Translations under genes and position numbers: made by a program
Source: Leuctra nigra
Taxonomy: Eukaryota; Arthropoda; Insecta; Plecoptera; Leuctridae
Length of the DNA stretch: 64,000 bases
Direction: 5' to 3'
Assembly (NCBI GenBank): GCA_934045905.1
Contig: OW203768.1
Span: forward strand, 34,625,060-34,689,059
The notes under the pieces: model-generated
Databases searched by the model: none
Seen by the model: only the letters and a program-made list of their open reading frames with translations
Told to the model about the DNA's origin: nothing
Part shown: positions 40,203 to 50,940 of the stretch, one piece after another
Layout: every line of letters begins with the position of its first letter
Numbering within the stretch: position 1 is the stretch's first letter

Positions 40203-40375
40203 AATTTAAACTTATACAAATTAATTAATTAATAATAATATTATTCACATATTTATTAATTAATTTGTATAAGTTTAAATTAGTATAAATTTGTACAAAT
40301 TTGTATAAATTTGTAAATTTGTATAAGTTTGTAAATTTGTATAAGTTTAAATTATAAGTTTAAGTTTAAAATTGG
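40203..40375. repeat. AT-rich inverted repeat and TTTGTATAAG minisatellite
   Basis: AATTTAAACTTATACAAATTAATTAATTAA at 40203 is inverted at about 40252-40282. This is followed by several imperfect units of TTTGTATAAGTTTAAAT or TTTGTAAA. Confidence 0.7.
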
Positions 40376-40615
40376 AGTGAAATAAGCGCCTTACAAAATT
40401 CAAGTTAATATATTAAGTGAAAAATATATACTAAAATGTATAATAATGTCGGAAAGTTAAATGAAATTAAAATTGTGTACACAATTGTGTAATTGTGTGT
40501 AATATATTTAATATATATTAAACACAATATGCTTAAAATAAATAACAACAAATGTAGGTAGTTTGAAAAGAAATCACACTTTGATTTGAAACCAAAGGCA
40601 CGCGCGTAACACTCG

Positions 40616-40700
40616 CCCCCCCCCCCCCCCCCCCCTTCACGATGTCATATCTAAATGTCATCCACCATCAGGTCCGGGTTCGAATCTGGAGTCAAACAAT
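40616..40700 (+). mobile_element. C tract followed by tRNA-like SINE head
   Basis: A 20-base C tract (40616-40635) precedes a segment with CCGGGTTCGAATCTGGAGTC, a B-box match with paired flanks. A complete tRNA cloverleaf is not present. Confidence 0.35.
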
Positions 40701-43095
40701 GTGTGAGACCATCCTTTGGTCCACATCAGCATACCTCATCCATACACGGCACAAGAGAAGCAAAACCAGTTCTACAGACGGTAAAGATGACCGAAACCAA
40801 CAGGGGTCAGGTCACTGCGATGAAATCTAGCACCTACATCATATCGTAGTAGAGAAAAACTATCTACATCATTTCAACATTTTTTTAAAATCTTGTTTTA
40901 CTTGGAAAGATATGAAACTAATAACCAAATTGAAAAATGTTTAGAATTTTTTTTTCATAATAAAGAATTGGAGAAGGGTCCGTGGCCTGAATGTACAATG
41001 CTGTAGCAATTTAGAGTAGGGCCAAAAGGTCATTCAAGAAAGGAACACATTTTCGGCTAGAGTTAAATATACGATGGTAACCACTTTTAATCGGATTTAA
41101 TTGGTAGTCTATCTGTTTAAGATTTATTTATTTTCTATCAAGTCAGGAAGGTTGGTACCCAAGAGTTGAATAATAATTAATATTTTGACGGAGAGATTAT
41201 GGATAATGCAATGTGCTGAAAAATCAAAGTAATTTATAATGTAATTATAAGAGATATTGATTTATTATTAATTTATTTGAGACTAATCAATACTTCATCA
41301 AATGTCCGGGCAGGTTTTTAACTCGTCTTTCGATACCTCATCTCTCGAAACCGGGAAAAAAAACTTATAATTTATAATTTTTTACCTGTCATTGGCACAA
41401 ATGTTGATAATTGTTTAATTTTTTAGAAATATAAAACCGGTAGCTTTATGTAGAAAAACTGACCCTAATTGCCGGTAATTAATAAAACTACATGTGTTAT
41501 AAAGTAGGAAGTAAACGCAAATAAGCTGGTTGAAAACAACTGCCAGCAATATATCAATTAGCAAACCCAACGAGAAGTAAAATGCTAATGCACTCTTTGC
41601 TTTACGAGAGTATCAACGAGAACACTTATACGCGAAATATTATTTTTACGTTTATAAACATGTTTACTTTTTTAACAGTGAAATAATGACCGGATAAAAA
41701 AATACAGGATACAATTTTTTTATAAAAATATAAAATAATTGTATTTAAATGTTAATAAATTAAATTCTGTAATTAATCTTAGTAATAATTTAATTTAAAA
41801 AATATTACTCTGATAAGTTAATTATATAATATCTATCTAACTATAACGTAGGTACTTCAGTGCGTTCAACAACCATTCAACTTCATCAACACATTTCACA
41901 CATTTCATTTGCAATATTCTTTAATTATGCACCAAAAAATGTTCATTTGTGGAAGCCACTATAAGATCAAATTGAAATAAAACTTTTAACAATAATAAAA
42001 TTAACATTTGTATCGGAAATTTTTCAATAATTAATATTAGTTTTACTCCTTATATTCTTCTACTTCTGCTATTTGTAATTAATTATTGTTTTACTTATTT
42101 GCTGTAAGTATTTAATTAAAATGGTTAAATTGTATTTTGATCTTGAGCCTTGATTGAAACCATTTAACACATTGAAACCCATCATTGCTTGTAGTCTTAT
42201 TGCAATGCAGTGATGATTTGCCATATCGCTTTGCCATGCACTCTGTAGTCATTGTAGTTCGTCGCTGGTGCAACTGCAAGCACGACTGTAAACAAATCCA
42301 CAGGTGCAGTCGGAGCGTCGTGAACACCCTCGTGTGATGGACTATGTCAAACTCATTGATGTCTATCTAACCTGGAGGATCATGACGGCGATTTACAACC
42401 AATGTTTTGAGAACTTGATGTACTCACATACACACAATCATTTATGGAACTGCCCATGACACAAACATCTTGCTTTTAGAGTGTTTTAATTGTTAACAAT
42501 AAAAATGTATGGTTGTTGTTTCACATTTTCAGGCGCGTATAAGAACTAAATTTGCAAGAGAGCCATTTGCCATTTGCAAATTTGCAATAATATTGCAAGA
42601 TAACTTTAGCTGGGAAAGCTAGTGGCTGGCTAGTGCAATGCGGGTCCGGGGCGCACAGACCCGAAAAAATGTTGAATTTCCGGCATGAATTTGGTGCATT
42701 AATACGCGATTTTAACTCTTTTTAAACATATTTTAATTTATGACTTGTATAAGAACAAGGGAGGGGAATTGAATCAGAGGAGGGGGGAATTTCCCCATCC
42801 CCTGCACATTTTCAAAAGGCTCACCTCTTTCGAATCTGACGTAATCATGAAAAATAATTTCAATCCCTACAGCGCTCTTAAACTCTAGCGGGAAAGAGAC
42901 GAATTATTTTCATTCCATTTATTCAAATAAATTACGTAGATTTCTTTCTACCAATGAGAGTGTGCTTCTTATCAATCATGGAAAATAAGCTCCTGTTCAT
43001 TCTGAACTCTTCTCGATCCACAATATGACATTGTCTTGGGCGAATGGGGATTGAGTTGTCGGTCCTGATTGAGACGCCTGTGTTGTGTTTTGCAG

Positions 43096-43173
43096 ATGAA
43101 CCAGCAGTGTAAAGTGTGCGGAGAGCCGGCTGCGGGGTTCCACTTCGGCGCTTTCACGTGCGAGGGCTGCAAG
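43096..43173 (+). CDS. knrl: knrl exon encoding zinc finger 1
   Basis: Twenty-six codons from [10 protein letters not shown] to CEGCK. The acceptor ttttgcag sits directly before the ATG, and the donor GTGAGA follows AAG in phase 0. The junction after CEGCK, ahead of SFFGR, is the usual first DNA-binding-domain intron of the family. Because the ATG is the first codon after an acceptor, at least one further 5' exon must exist, either untranslated or coding an N-terminal extension. Confidence 0.92.
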
Positions 43174-46100
43174 GTGAGATCATTCGCCATTCTTTGCTCT
43201 TACACTTTAGACAGTGGCCAGTGTTGTATCGATGTTCATTCATAAATAAGCGACTGCAGGAAAGCAAGTTTGATTATTTGCTCCAACCAAGTAAAAGCAG
43301 TTCGTTCCAAGCTCCAAAGTTCCAAGCTCCAAAGTTAAAAGTTCGTTTGTTGTACATTTGTTTCATTATTTAAATTTACTTGATCTGTATTATGTTTATA
43401 TTTTCGTTATTCTTTAAAAACAAGAAACTTATTTTGCTTGGAATGCTCGAATAATAACTCTCGAATTATTTGAAGTGAGTTTGAGACATATTTCTCTTGA
43501 AAAGTTATCTTATACGCATTTTGTAGGGAAAAGGAACCCTTCAAATATTGTATGTAATATTTAAATTTTAAAGTTTAAAACGCTGTAGTAAGACAATTTT
43601 ATCAAAATAATTACCAAACATAATAGTTTAAATTACACATGTCTTCAGAAGTGTTAAAAGAAAGTTTTTTACAGGTTGATTGATTTTGATTTATTAGTTT
43701 TATTTTGTCCTATGCAGACGTTTAGTGCCACATTTCTTTGACGAATTTTCAGGCACGACAAATTCACTAGACCCTATCCTAATATCCCTAAAGTAGGGAT
43801 GAAGCACAATAAATCGGTACGGTAGCAATATTTTACCATGTCAACAGCCAACGGAGTTCATTACTTTCCTATACTGTATGAATCTGTGGGACTTCCTTGG
43901 CTTGCTTCTCGCCACCATGACCCATTAGCCTGCTGATCGCCATTAGTTCTGCTTCGTGTGACATAATGGAGGACGAAAACAAATCACAGTGTTCCAACGA
44001 CAGTCGAGGAAAAGAGACACTTTGGCAATCGCAAGGATATTACAACTTTCTTGACGAAACGTTTCCTGTTTCGGTCCTAGAAATTTGGAATTATCCATTT
44101 GGCGAAGTCGTTTTGCTCCGTTGGCTTCTTGTCAAAACATAATAATCAAACAAGTTGCACTGAACTTTGGACATTTCGTAGAACGACGGAATTTTAACCG
44201 AATTTCTTGAAGAATAATGTCGTTTTCACTCCTTCAATTATCTTACGGAGCCAAGTAAAATCAGGTCATTTTAGGCTATATAATGAAGATATATTTTTTG
44301 TATTGGTAGATTTGAACAAAAATCTTTTGTTTCTGGTAGACATGGACATACTATAATATAAAAAAATAAAACTATATTAAAGTCGGCATTATAAAATAAT
44401 TTTAAACAATATTTATTTTTGTCTATTGGCTCTGGCACATTACGTCATCAGAAGAAGGAAAAGAGGCAGAAGGAAATGAATCATGGCTATAAATAATAGG
44501 CAAATCATTCTTCTCCTATGAAAAATGTGTAGCTATACAAATAAATATTGCGTATTATTAATTAATATCTTAATCTAAATATGAGATTGGATTAACGTTG
44601 CGGCAACATTTTCTGATGCGATCGATGGCGCCACCTAAAATATAAAACAATGATCATCCAACAATCCCCTGAATGCAGCTCGAAGCCTCGCAGTCTCGTC
44701 AGAACAAGATCAACAACATTTGCCTCCCGATGTTCCGCTCTATCACACTGTCCTCACCGCTCTGGTTAACCGGTGTGATTCCTACGCGCCTCAGTGAGCG
44801 CGAGAATGAAATGAAACGATGTCATAACTGTCGACAACTCTGACGTCACAGCTGCCAGTGCGTAGCGCGATTGTATTGTGAACAATGCGGTGACAATCGG
44901 AGCGGTAAATTGCTGGTTACCATAACAACATCGTATAGTATAGAGCGTGGTGCGAAAATAGGTGTTTTTCAAAACAAGTCTGTTTTGAAATAGTTTGTTA
45001 GGTACTGATTATTATATTTCAATGAGATAGTTTTTCTATTGAAAATCTAAAATATTGAAAAGAAAACTTGGTTTTATTCATCTCAAAAATAGTTTGCAAT
45101 TAATTCTTAATCAGATTATGTAATATTTATACGAACAAATTGGGGGCAAAATTGTCAAAAATATATAGGTTACATTTCAATATTGTAATAGATGTTAAAT
45201 TGTGGGTATGAAGCCAGAAATATGTTTAATAATTTTAGAAATGTTTGCGGTATACCTATTAAAATAGCCCAGCAGATTTTAATCGATTGCATAGGCCTTA
45301 TTTTTTTTACACCTATAGGTACTTGAAGTAAATTATGAAGGAAACAATAAAAAAAAAAAACTATGTACATGTTTCCCAAACAAACAAAACGGAACGAGCC
45401 AAATGAATTGAAAACAATTACATTTGTAAAGATTTCTCTTTTTATTAAAACAACACAAGCCGCTGTATCTGAATCGGCGGGTCATTATCTCATGGTCTGA
45501 AGATGGGTGTTATAATTGCCAGACTTTAGCCGCATGGGCGACCAAGTACAACAGAAGAGCCAAGGATGGGGGGAAAGTGTTCAGCAATTCACACACGCAT
45601 TGTTGCGTCATCGTCCGGCACAGTGATCCAGTTGTTGAACTAACCTTCGACCAACAAACAAACAACACTCTTGGTTTCCTGCCGCGCCAGCCGTGCGATT
45701 GCGCCAAGTCTTCGGATATGGAGGCGAAGTTTGGTCATTTTGTTTTTTTCGGTCGTAAAAAAGTATTGCATTCATTTTTGGATCAATCCCACATCATCAA
45801 ATTAACACCAATTAATACCTACGCTTAACATAAAACATTATCTTTATGTTATGGTGCGTAGCGTTGCACAGAACCGTTATTCACTACGATAATGGCGACA
45901 GATGAAGGAGTATGATGATGATGATGATGATAGGAAGATGATTAGTAGGTACGGTGGGAAGGAAGTGGTCGTGGCATGTTAGCGGGAAACTCTTGTATCG
46001 ACTGAGGGAAACCACAAGAATCTCAGTCAGGAAGTACGGGCGCGGGAATCGAACCCTTATAAGCTTTGAAGTGCAAGTTCAGAGCGTTGCTGCCTGAGCA

Positions 46101-47299
46101 TGCAACGGGTACGAGCTATGTAACGATCCCAAAAGTTTTAAATACGAGTTCGACTATTTTACTATAGATTTCGTAGGATGTTATAATGACTCCAGTGTGT
46201 GGCATTATACTGAGTAGAAATGTGCGCTCACTCTTTGATTTTTTACCTGAACTTACTAGTTTCACACAAGTTTTATTATGAAGCGGGAAGCGTTGTTGAA
46301 AACTATGTAAATTTGACCGAACTATTCAAATAAACTAACCCTTATTTTCATTTGATTTTCCAGTCGTTCTTCGGTCGTTCCTACAACAACCTGAGCTCGA
46401 TCTCCGAGTGCAAGAACAACGGCTGCTGCGTGATCAACAAGAAGAACCGCACGTCCTGCAAGGCGTGTCGCTTGCGCAAGTGTCTCATGGTGGGCATGTC
46501 GAAGAGCGGCTCGCGCTACGGCAGACGCAGCAACTGGTTCAAGATCCACTGTCTCCTCCAGGAGCAACAGCAGCAACACCAACAGTCTCATCAGCAACAG
46601 CAGCAACAACAGCAACAGAAGAATCAGTCTTGGGACACGCATCCTGTGCTTGGACTCATGAACCATCCCGATCCCAGACTACAACAGTTCCTTTCGCAAC
46701 AGCAGGCTTTGGTCGCTAGGAGTAAAGAAGACGCACTTATGGACGAATACAAACATTCAACATCGCCGTCGATATCTTCACCGGAATCGCACAACTCCGA
46801 TTCATCGGTTGAAGTTTCTGACGCTAGGATCCGTGGCGCTAGTTTCTTCAGACCGCCAGACGGAAAGGACAACCTTTCGTATCTACCATTCGGGTTCCCT
46901 CCTGCGTTTACATTCCCACCAATGTTCCCACCCAGTTATCTTTACAAACCAACTCCTATGATGAAACCACCGACAATTCACAATAACAACAATGTGGAGC
47001 CAGCTGACATGTTCAATAAAAGATTCTTCTTGGATGCTGTCCTCCAGAGTCAGCGGTCTCCGGGGAAAAAGGAGAGAGATGTTGATGACGAGGAGGAAGA
47101 TGAAGAGGAAGAGGAAGGGTCCCAGGACAGCCCGATAGACCTGTCCATGAAGAGTTGCAGCTTGATTCGGGAGAGGAAGACGATCAGTGATGAGAGCGAT
47201 CAAGAGATGTCGGATGAAGAAGTGGGCGAGGAAGAAGTTGTGAGGGACGAAGTGAAGGAGGTGAGGAGTGTGCCCATGGATCTGACGGCAAAAGTGTGA
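43096..47299 (+). CDS. knrl: Knirps-family orphan nuclear receptor, knirps-like (spliced, two recognised exons)
   Basis: The coding exons are 43096-43173 and 46364-47299, giving 337 residues from the MNQ start. The product is a DNA-binding transcription factor of the knirps/knirps-like/eagle group, which in insects acts in the nucleus, mainly as a repressor, in patterning and tracheal, wing-vein or neural development. Visible features: zinc finger 1 (C5, C8, C22, C25), P-box CEGCK, zinc finger 2 (C42, C48, C58, C61), and the family-specific C-terminal extension ending [16 protein letters not shown] tract lies at about 93-111. The blocks [15 protein letters not shown] (164-178) and [13 protein letters not shown] (244-256) match Drosophila knrl as I remember it, better than knirps itself. 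An acidic run spans 265-277. PIDLS at 283 and PMDLT at 330 are CtBP-binding-type motifs. There is no ligand-binding domain, as expected for this family. The protein is shorter than Drosophila knrl. Assignment to knrl rather than eagle is inference. Confidence 0.93.
44237..44400 (+). mobile_element. Fragment of the Kolobok-type element inside the knrl intron
   Basis: Colinear with 54458-54620: TCATTTTA-GGCTA, AATGAAGAT-TATTTTTT, GATAGATTTGA-CAAAAA, then GGTAGACAT-GGACATACTA. It corresponds to the 5' flank of the THAP transposase element and carries no coding sequence. Confidence 0.6.
45905..46110 (-). mobile_element. tRNA-derived SINE, family A, with ATC-repeat tail
   Basis: On the minus strand: a TGCTCAGGCAGC A-box-like segment (46089-46100), the B-box GGTTCGATTCC (46045-46055), a tRNA-unrelated body, and an (ATC)n tail at 45911-45931. 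It lies in the last knrl intron, about 250 bases before the acceptor, in antisense. Confidence 0.6.
46364..47299 (+). CDS. knrl: knrl exon with zinc finger 2, effector region and stop codon
   Basis: The exon opens after the acceptor tgattttccag with [10 protein letters not shown] and runs 311 codons to TGA at 47297-47299. The frame is open throughout and joins the zinc finger 1 exon in phase 0. It is clearly richer in GC than the surrounding introns. It contains the second zinc finger, the Q/H tract encoded by mixed CAG/CAA/CAC codons, a proline-rich aromatic stretch at about 200-225, the acidic run and both PxDL motifs. Confidence 0.93.
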   Translation, partial: SFFGRSYNNLSSISECKNNGCCVINKKNRTSCKACRLRKCLMVGMSKSGSRYGRRSNWFKIHCLLQEQQQQHQQSHQQQQQQQQQKNQSWDTHPVLGLMNHPDPRLQQFLSQQQALVARSKEDALMDEYKHSTSPSISSPESHNSDSSVEVSDARIRGASFFRPPDGKDNLSYLPFGFPPAFTFPPMFPPSYLYKPTPMMKPPTIHNNNNVEPADMFNKRFFLDAVLQSQRSPGKKERDVDDEEEDEEEEEGSQDSPIDLSMKSCSLIRERKTISDESDQEMSDEEVGEEEVVRDEVKEVRSVPMDLTAKV

Positions 47300-48050
47300 C
47301 GGATACATTATGAGTGTGATTCGAGGTTGATCAGCCTAACATTCAAAAGTTCCCTTTTCGAAAAAAACAAAGTGGAATTTCCTTTTTTCGAAACAACCTG
47401 CTGGTCATTTTACACTACAAACTCCAAATATAACTTCAGTGAAGTTTTTATTTTTTAATATCTTTAATATCTTCAATACATATCTCATTTTCTTTGATGT
47501 TTTATCATTGTTATCCACCCATGTAAATATTTGTCTTTATTTTGTAATGTGAGAGTGTAAAGACACTTGTATCCATGACAACGAATGACGTAGTGTTAGT
47601 ATGTTCGTTACCATTATCAGCCCTGCATGGCGTAGAGTGGGGAGTCAAAGTTACCGGCCACGTAAGATTGGCCAGTATTAGGATTTAGTTTCCTTCCTCT
47701 TTTATAAGATCGCTGAGGCTGTGTTATAGACAAATTTTCGAGTTAAATTAGTTGGGATTTTATTGGGGTGGTTTGTAGTTAGTCCGGTTGCAATTTTATT
47801 ATGGCTGCATTTTGGTGCATATAAAAATGAATCAAAACGTAAATTTTTTGTACCCTACAAATATCAATCAATACTGAATTATTGATATATGTTACATTTT
47901 ATTCTGACACTTTGCCGTGTCTCCAAAAATAGTTTTTCTATAACATTATTTGAACTTTTGAGATTGTACAAACAGTTAACCAAAAATATGTTTTTAGTAG
48001 GATTCTTTGTTATTATTTTAAATTTCAATAAAGATTCATTATTTCAATAA
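47300..48050 (+). other. knrl 3' untranslated region (predicted)
   Basis: AT-rich sequence from the stop codon to just past the first canonical AATAAA I find downstream, at 48027-48032. No open frame of note lies here. The cleavage site is inferred to be 10-30 bases after the hexamer. Confidence 0.55.
48027..48032 (+). terminator. Poly(A) signal AATAAA for knrl
   Basis: Canonical AATAAA about 730 bases after the knrl stop codon, followed by further AT-rich sequence. It is the first perfect hexamer seen in the 3' flank, so it is the likely polyadenylation signal. Transcript evidence would settle this. Confidence 0.5.
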
Positions 48051-48060
48051 TAAATACCTA

Positions 48061-49018
48061 TGCAACGGGCAACTACACGTAATGTTTTATTGTTATTTCT
48101 ACACAAATATGAAGTTGAGATCCTATCCTATGTGTTCAAATTTTCGAATGTTATCAAAATCCGTACTCGAGTGGTCTTAGGTAGAGTAGCAAAGTCCAGC
48201 ATTTCTCTTGGATACTTTCTGTTCCACAAGACAAGGGGATTAGAATCTACATAATCCCGTAAACCGGAATGGTGGCGCTTTTACTCTAAGAACGAACTAA
48301 TGGAGCACGTTCATGTGGATTCTATTCCTCTTCTCTCGTGCCTACATAATATGTCAATGAAACTCAATATTAGCATTGTGTTGTGTCTCAATATTATTTT
48401 GTCTGTTACTTTCAATGTGTTAATGGTGCTCTTGAGAATGGTATCATGTAGTGACGTAGATGTCTCTTAAAGATTCAAGTCATTATAATTCATGTTTCCT
48501 GTAAAATAGTAAGAAGGGGTGCGTTGTCAATTGTGTAAAATATGGCTATTAATTAAATCAATATCTCTCCAAGCTCAAAATGTCTGTTGATCTTCTTTTA
48601 CCAACTTGTATTCCTCTCCACTCACTTGTTGCTCACATCAGTAGATTGACGGACGAAAGCGCAAATAATGACATTGCTCTGAAATGGTTAATAGACGGTG
48701 ATCGGAAGGGGAGGGGGGTGGGGGGGGGGGGGGAGGAGGGGGGCGAAGGTTTTAACGCAACTGGTGATGATTTTAAATTGTAATTATCTGGTTTTCAAAT
48801 CAACTATAACGATATGTTATGAATAAATAAAATACGAATAATGTAAATAATTACGACGTTTAATATAACTAATATTTTTCAATTCATATTTAGAAATCTT
48901 GAAAATCTTTAACTAGGTAAAAGTTGTATGTGGTGTTTCACGTTTATGTATTTTGTAAACAACATGCTCCTCAAAACGTTTTAAAATAGTATTCGAAATG
49001 TTAAAAAATTGCATCACC
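48061..49018. other. No recognised gene; G-rich tract
   Basis: Chance frames only. An interrupted G-rich tract lies at about 48708-48745. Confidence 0.5.
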
Positions 49019-49019
49019 T

Positions 49020-49047
49020 CCCCCCCCCCCCCCCCCCCCCCCCCCCC
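49020..49047. repeat. 28-base C tract
   Basis: Uninterrupted C homopolymer in AT-rich surroundings. Confidence 0.9.
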
Positions 49048-49429
49048 GGCAGAAACCTTGAATGCATCTTTGATGATGATTCATAACCATATTCTAAGAA
49101 ATTCTTATTTTGAAAAATAAACCTAAGAATTGTCTTATCGAGCTTAATGTCAATCAGGGTTAAATCGGCGAGCCATTTTTTGATATCACTACTTTTCAGT
49201 GCTGAATTTTTAATTTCTTCTATTTTTTTATAGTTGAAGAGACTTGGCTGGTATTTTTACACGGAGTGTTTTTTTATGGGGATATCACTTGTTTTTTTAG
49301 TATATTTACACAGCTTGTAACACATATCGGAGCAACAATGACTATTTCCTTTAAAAAAAACTACGTAATTTCCGAATTGGTTACTAAGAAAAAATGTTTT
49401 TGGTTCTAAATATAAGCTTAAAGTGCTTT

Positions 49430-49900
49430 AAGTATTCCGATGAACAATTGCGAAAGCATCGTTTCAATCGGTTCAGCCGTTTTCGAGATATGGCATCACT
49501 TCCGGTTTTCAAAATGGCGGCTGAAATTACTGCCACCTAGAATTTATTTCTATAAATGTTATGTTTCATTATAAGCCTTCTGAATATATAGTTATTGTAG
49601 TAAGAGGTGATTTTAGTCAGATTTGGCATATTTATGATATTTATGACGTCATTTCCTGTTTAAATAATAACAAATTCTATTTGGACTATTGATTTTCATG
49701 TAGATGACCGTCTGAATCGATTGGCGTAAATTTCGATCCGATCGGTCCAGCCGTTTTCTAGATATGACATCACATCCGGTTTCAAAATGGCGGCACAAAA
49801 AATCGTAAGGGCAAGGTATCATTAGACGCCAAAAGTGCACATGTGGTAAAAATTTCAGATCGATCGGCTCAGCCGTTTAGGCTGTGACGGTGACAGCGGT
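49430..49900. repeat. Two-copy internal repeat of unknown family
   Basis: Blocks around CAGCCGTTTTCGAGATATGGCATCACTTCCGG (about 49475) and CAGCCGTTTTCTAGATATGACATCACATCCGG (about 49750) are about 275 bases apart, each followed by AAAATGGCGG. A third CAGATCGATCGGCTCAGCCGTTTAG block ends the region. Style resembles the GAGCG family interior but the termini are absent. Confidence 0.55.
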
Positions 49901-50042
49901 GTTTCCTGATATCTGAATCATCATCATCATCATCTAAAGAAGATCAAAGTGATGTAATTTCACTGTTTTCACGGCCCTCTAGCTCACAAATGACATAACC
50001 TGTTGTTCCCAAATTTGGTATATGTGGTGGAGTGGGCCATAG

Positions 50043-50524
50043 ATTAGATTAGATTAAAAGGGTTTAATGGCGCGTCAACGACGAGGTTATATTGCGCACA
50101 TTAATTATTTTACTTTAAACTTTGTTGAATTAAGTGGAGGACATTGGGAGGGGGTTGACTTAACGGGCCCGATCCGGGGGAGTCCAGCACAGGTGGGAAG
50201 GCCAGGCCGGAATGGGGACGGACCGGGGGGTGTAAGGATTCGGGCCGGCGGAACTCAATTTCAGGGGGATCACCATCTCGAGGGGGGGGGGGGGGGAGGC
50301 CGGCCCGAGGGGACCGCAAATTCAAGGGAGGACATGGTAATGCCAACCCTGGCTGCTCTTTGTCTGGACCTCACCACTGACCTGTCCGGAATGGGTAGCC
50401 CTTACATGCCCTTACACATGAGCATATGCTCGCCGGCGTAGCTGCAATGGATCGTTGGCCAACACAAACCCCACCACCGCGATAAGGTGGCAGCCGTCGG
50501 GGGGGAGGGGGGGGGGGGGGGGGG
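50043..50524. mobile_element. 482-bp retroposon with 14-bp target duplication
   Basis: GGAGTGGGCCATAG occurs at 50029-50042 and again at 50525-50538, framing a GC-rich insert. One end is ATTAGATTAGATTAAAA, which read on the minus strand could be an (AATCT)n tail. The other end is a G tract of about 20. A long target duplication without TIRs indicates LINE-type retroposition. The insert is related to 53140-53480. No protein domain was recognised in its open frames. Confidence 0.75.
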
Positions 50525-50940
50525 GGAGTGGGCCATAGCTCGAAATTAAGATATTTCGCAACAATGTGAGATTTCCCAATTTTGAGATCCAGTAGGCCGA
50601 AAATGCCATGGTATTGTTTACAGTAAAAGTGTTTGGTCTGCTCCTCAGTTTATTAGGCATTTACGGTATGTTGAGTGAGTGTGAGTGTACAGTACGACTT
50701 GGCTGGGTGGAGCGACCGCTCCACTAGATTCAATAAATTGAAATTATTTCAAAAATTTGTGCACATTTATTTTAATTATTATATTTCTTTTCTGAAACTC
50801 ATGAATATTTCTGCATCATTTTGTCTCTCCTTTCCACCAGTAAACCATGATGTCCATTGATTGAGATCAGCAACTAGAGCGTTTTTCTTGATTAATTAAT
50901 ATTGTTTCATAAACAACAAAATATATACAATCACTGAATA

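Larger units (their letters stand above)
21091..43095 (+). other. Gene-poor 22-kb span, possible first intron of knrl
   Basis: If the exon at 20989-21090 belongs to knrl, this is its first intron. Apart from repeats annotated separately, I see no protein-coding gene. Small structures inside include the palindrome around GTGACATGTCAC at about 22679, a 9-bp-stem hairpin at 25248-25274, and a GC-rich patch at about 35520-35830 with overlapping frames that could be a promoter or enhancer. Confidence 0.35.
43174..46363 (+). other. knrl intron inside the DNA-binding domain
   Basis: A 3190-bp AT-rich intron with donor GTGAGA and acceptor CAG. It contains a fragment of the Kolobok-type element at about 44237-44400, a less AT-rich patch at about 44680-44960, and a tRNA-derived SINE in antisense at about 45905-46110. 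I see no nested gene. Confidence 0.85.

Noticed and set aside
46408..46719. Alternative-frame ORFs across the knrl exon on both strands (also 46322-46666 and 46883-47308 minus)
   Set aside because: They are shadows of the knrl frame, open because of Gln-rich and acidic codon repeats; no domain or splice support.
50110..50346. Minus-strand proline-rich ORF
   Set aside because: Translation of the same G-rich tracts read as CCC codons.
50067..50441. 124-codon Gly/Arg-rich ORF
   Set aside because: Lies wholly inside a retroposon bounded by a 14-bp duplication and depends on G tracts.
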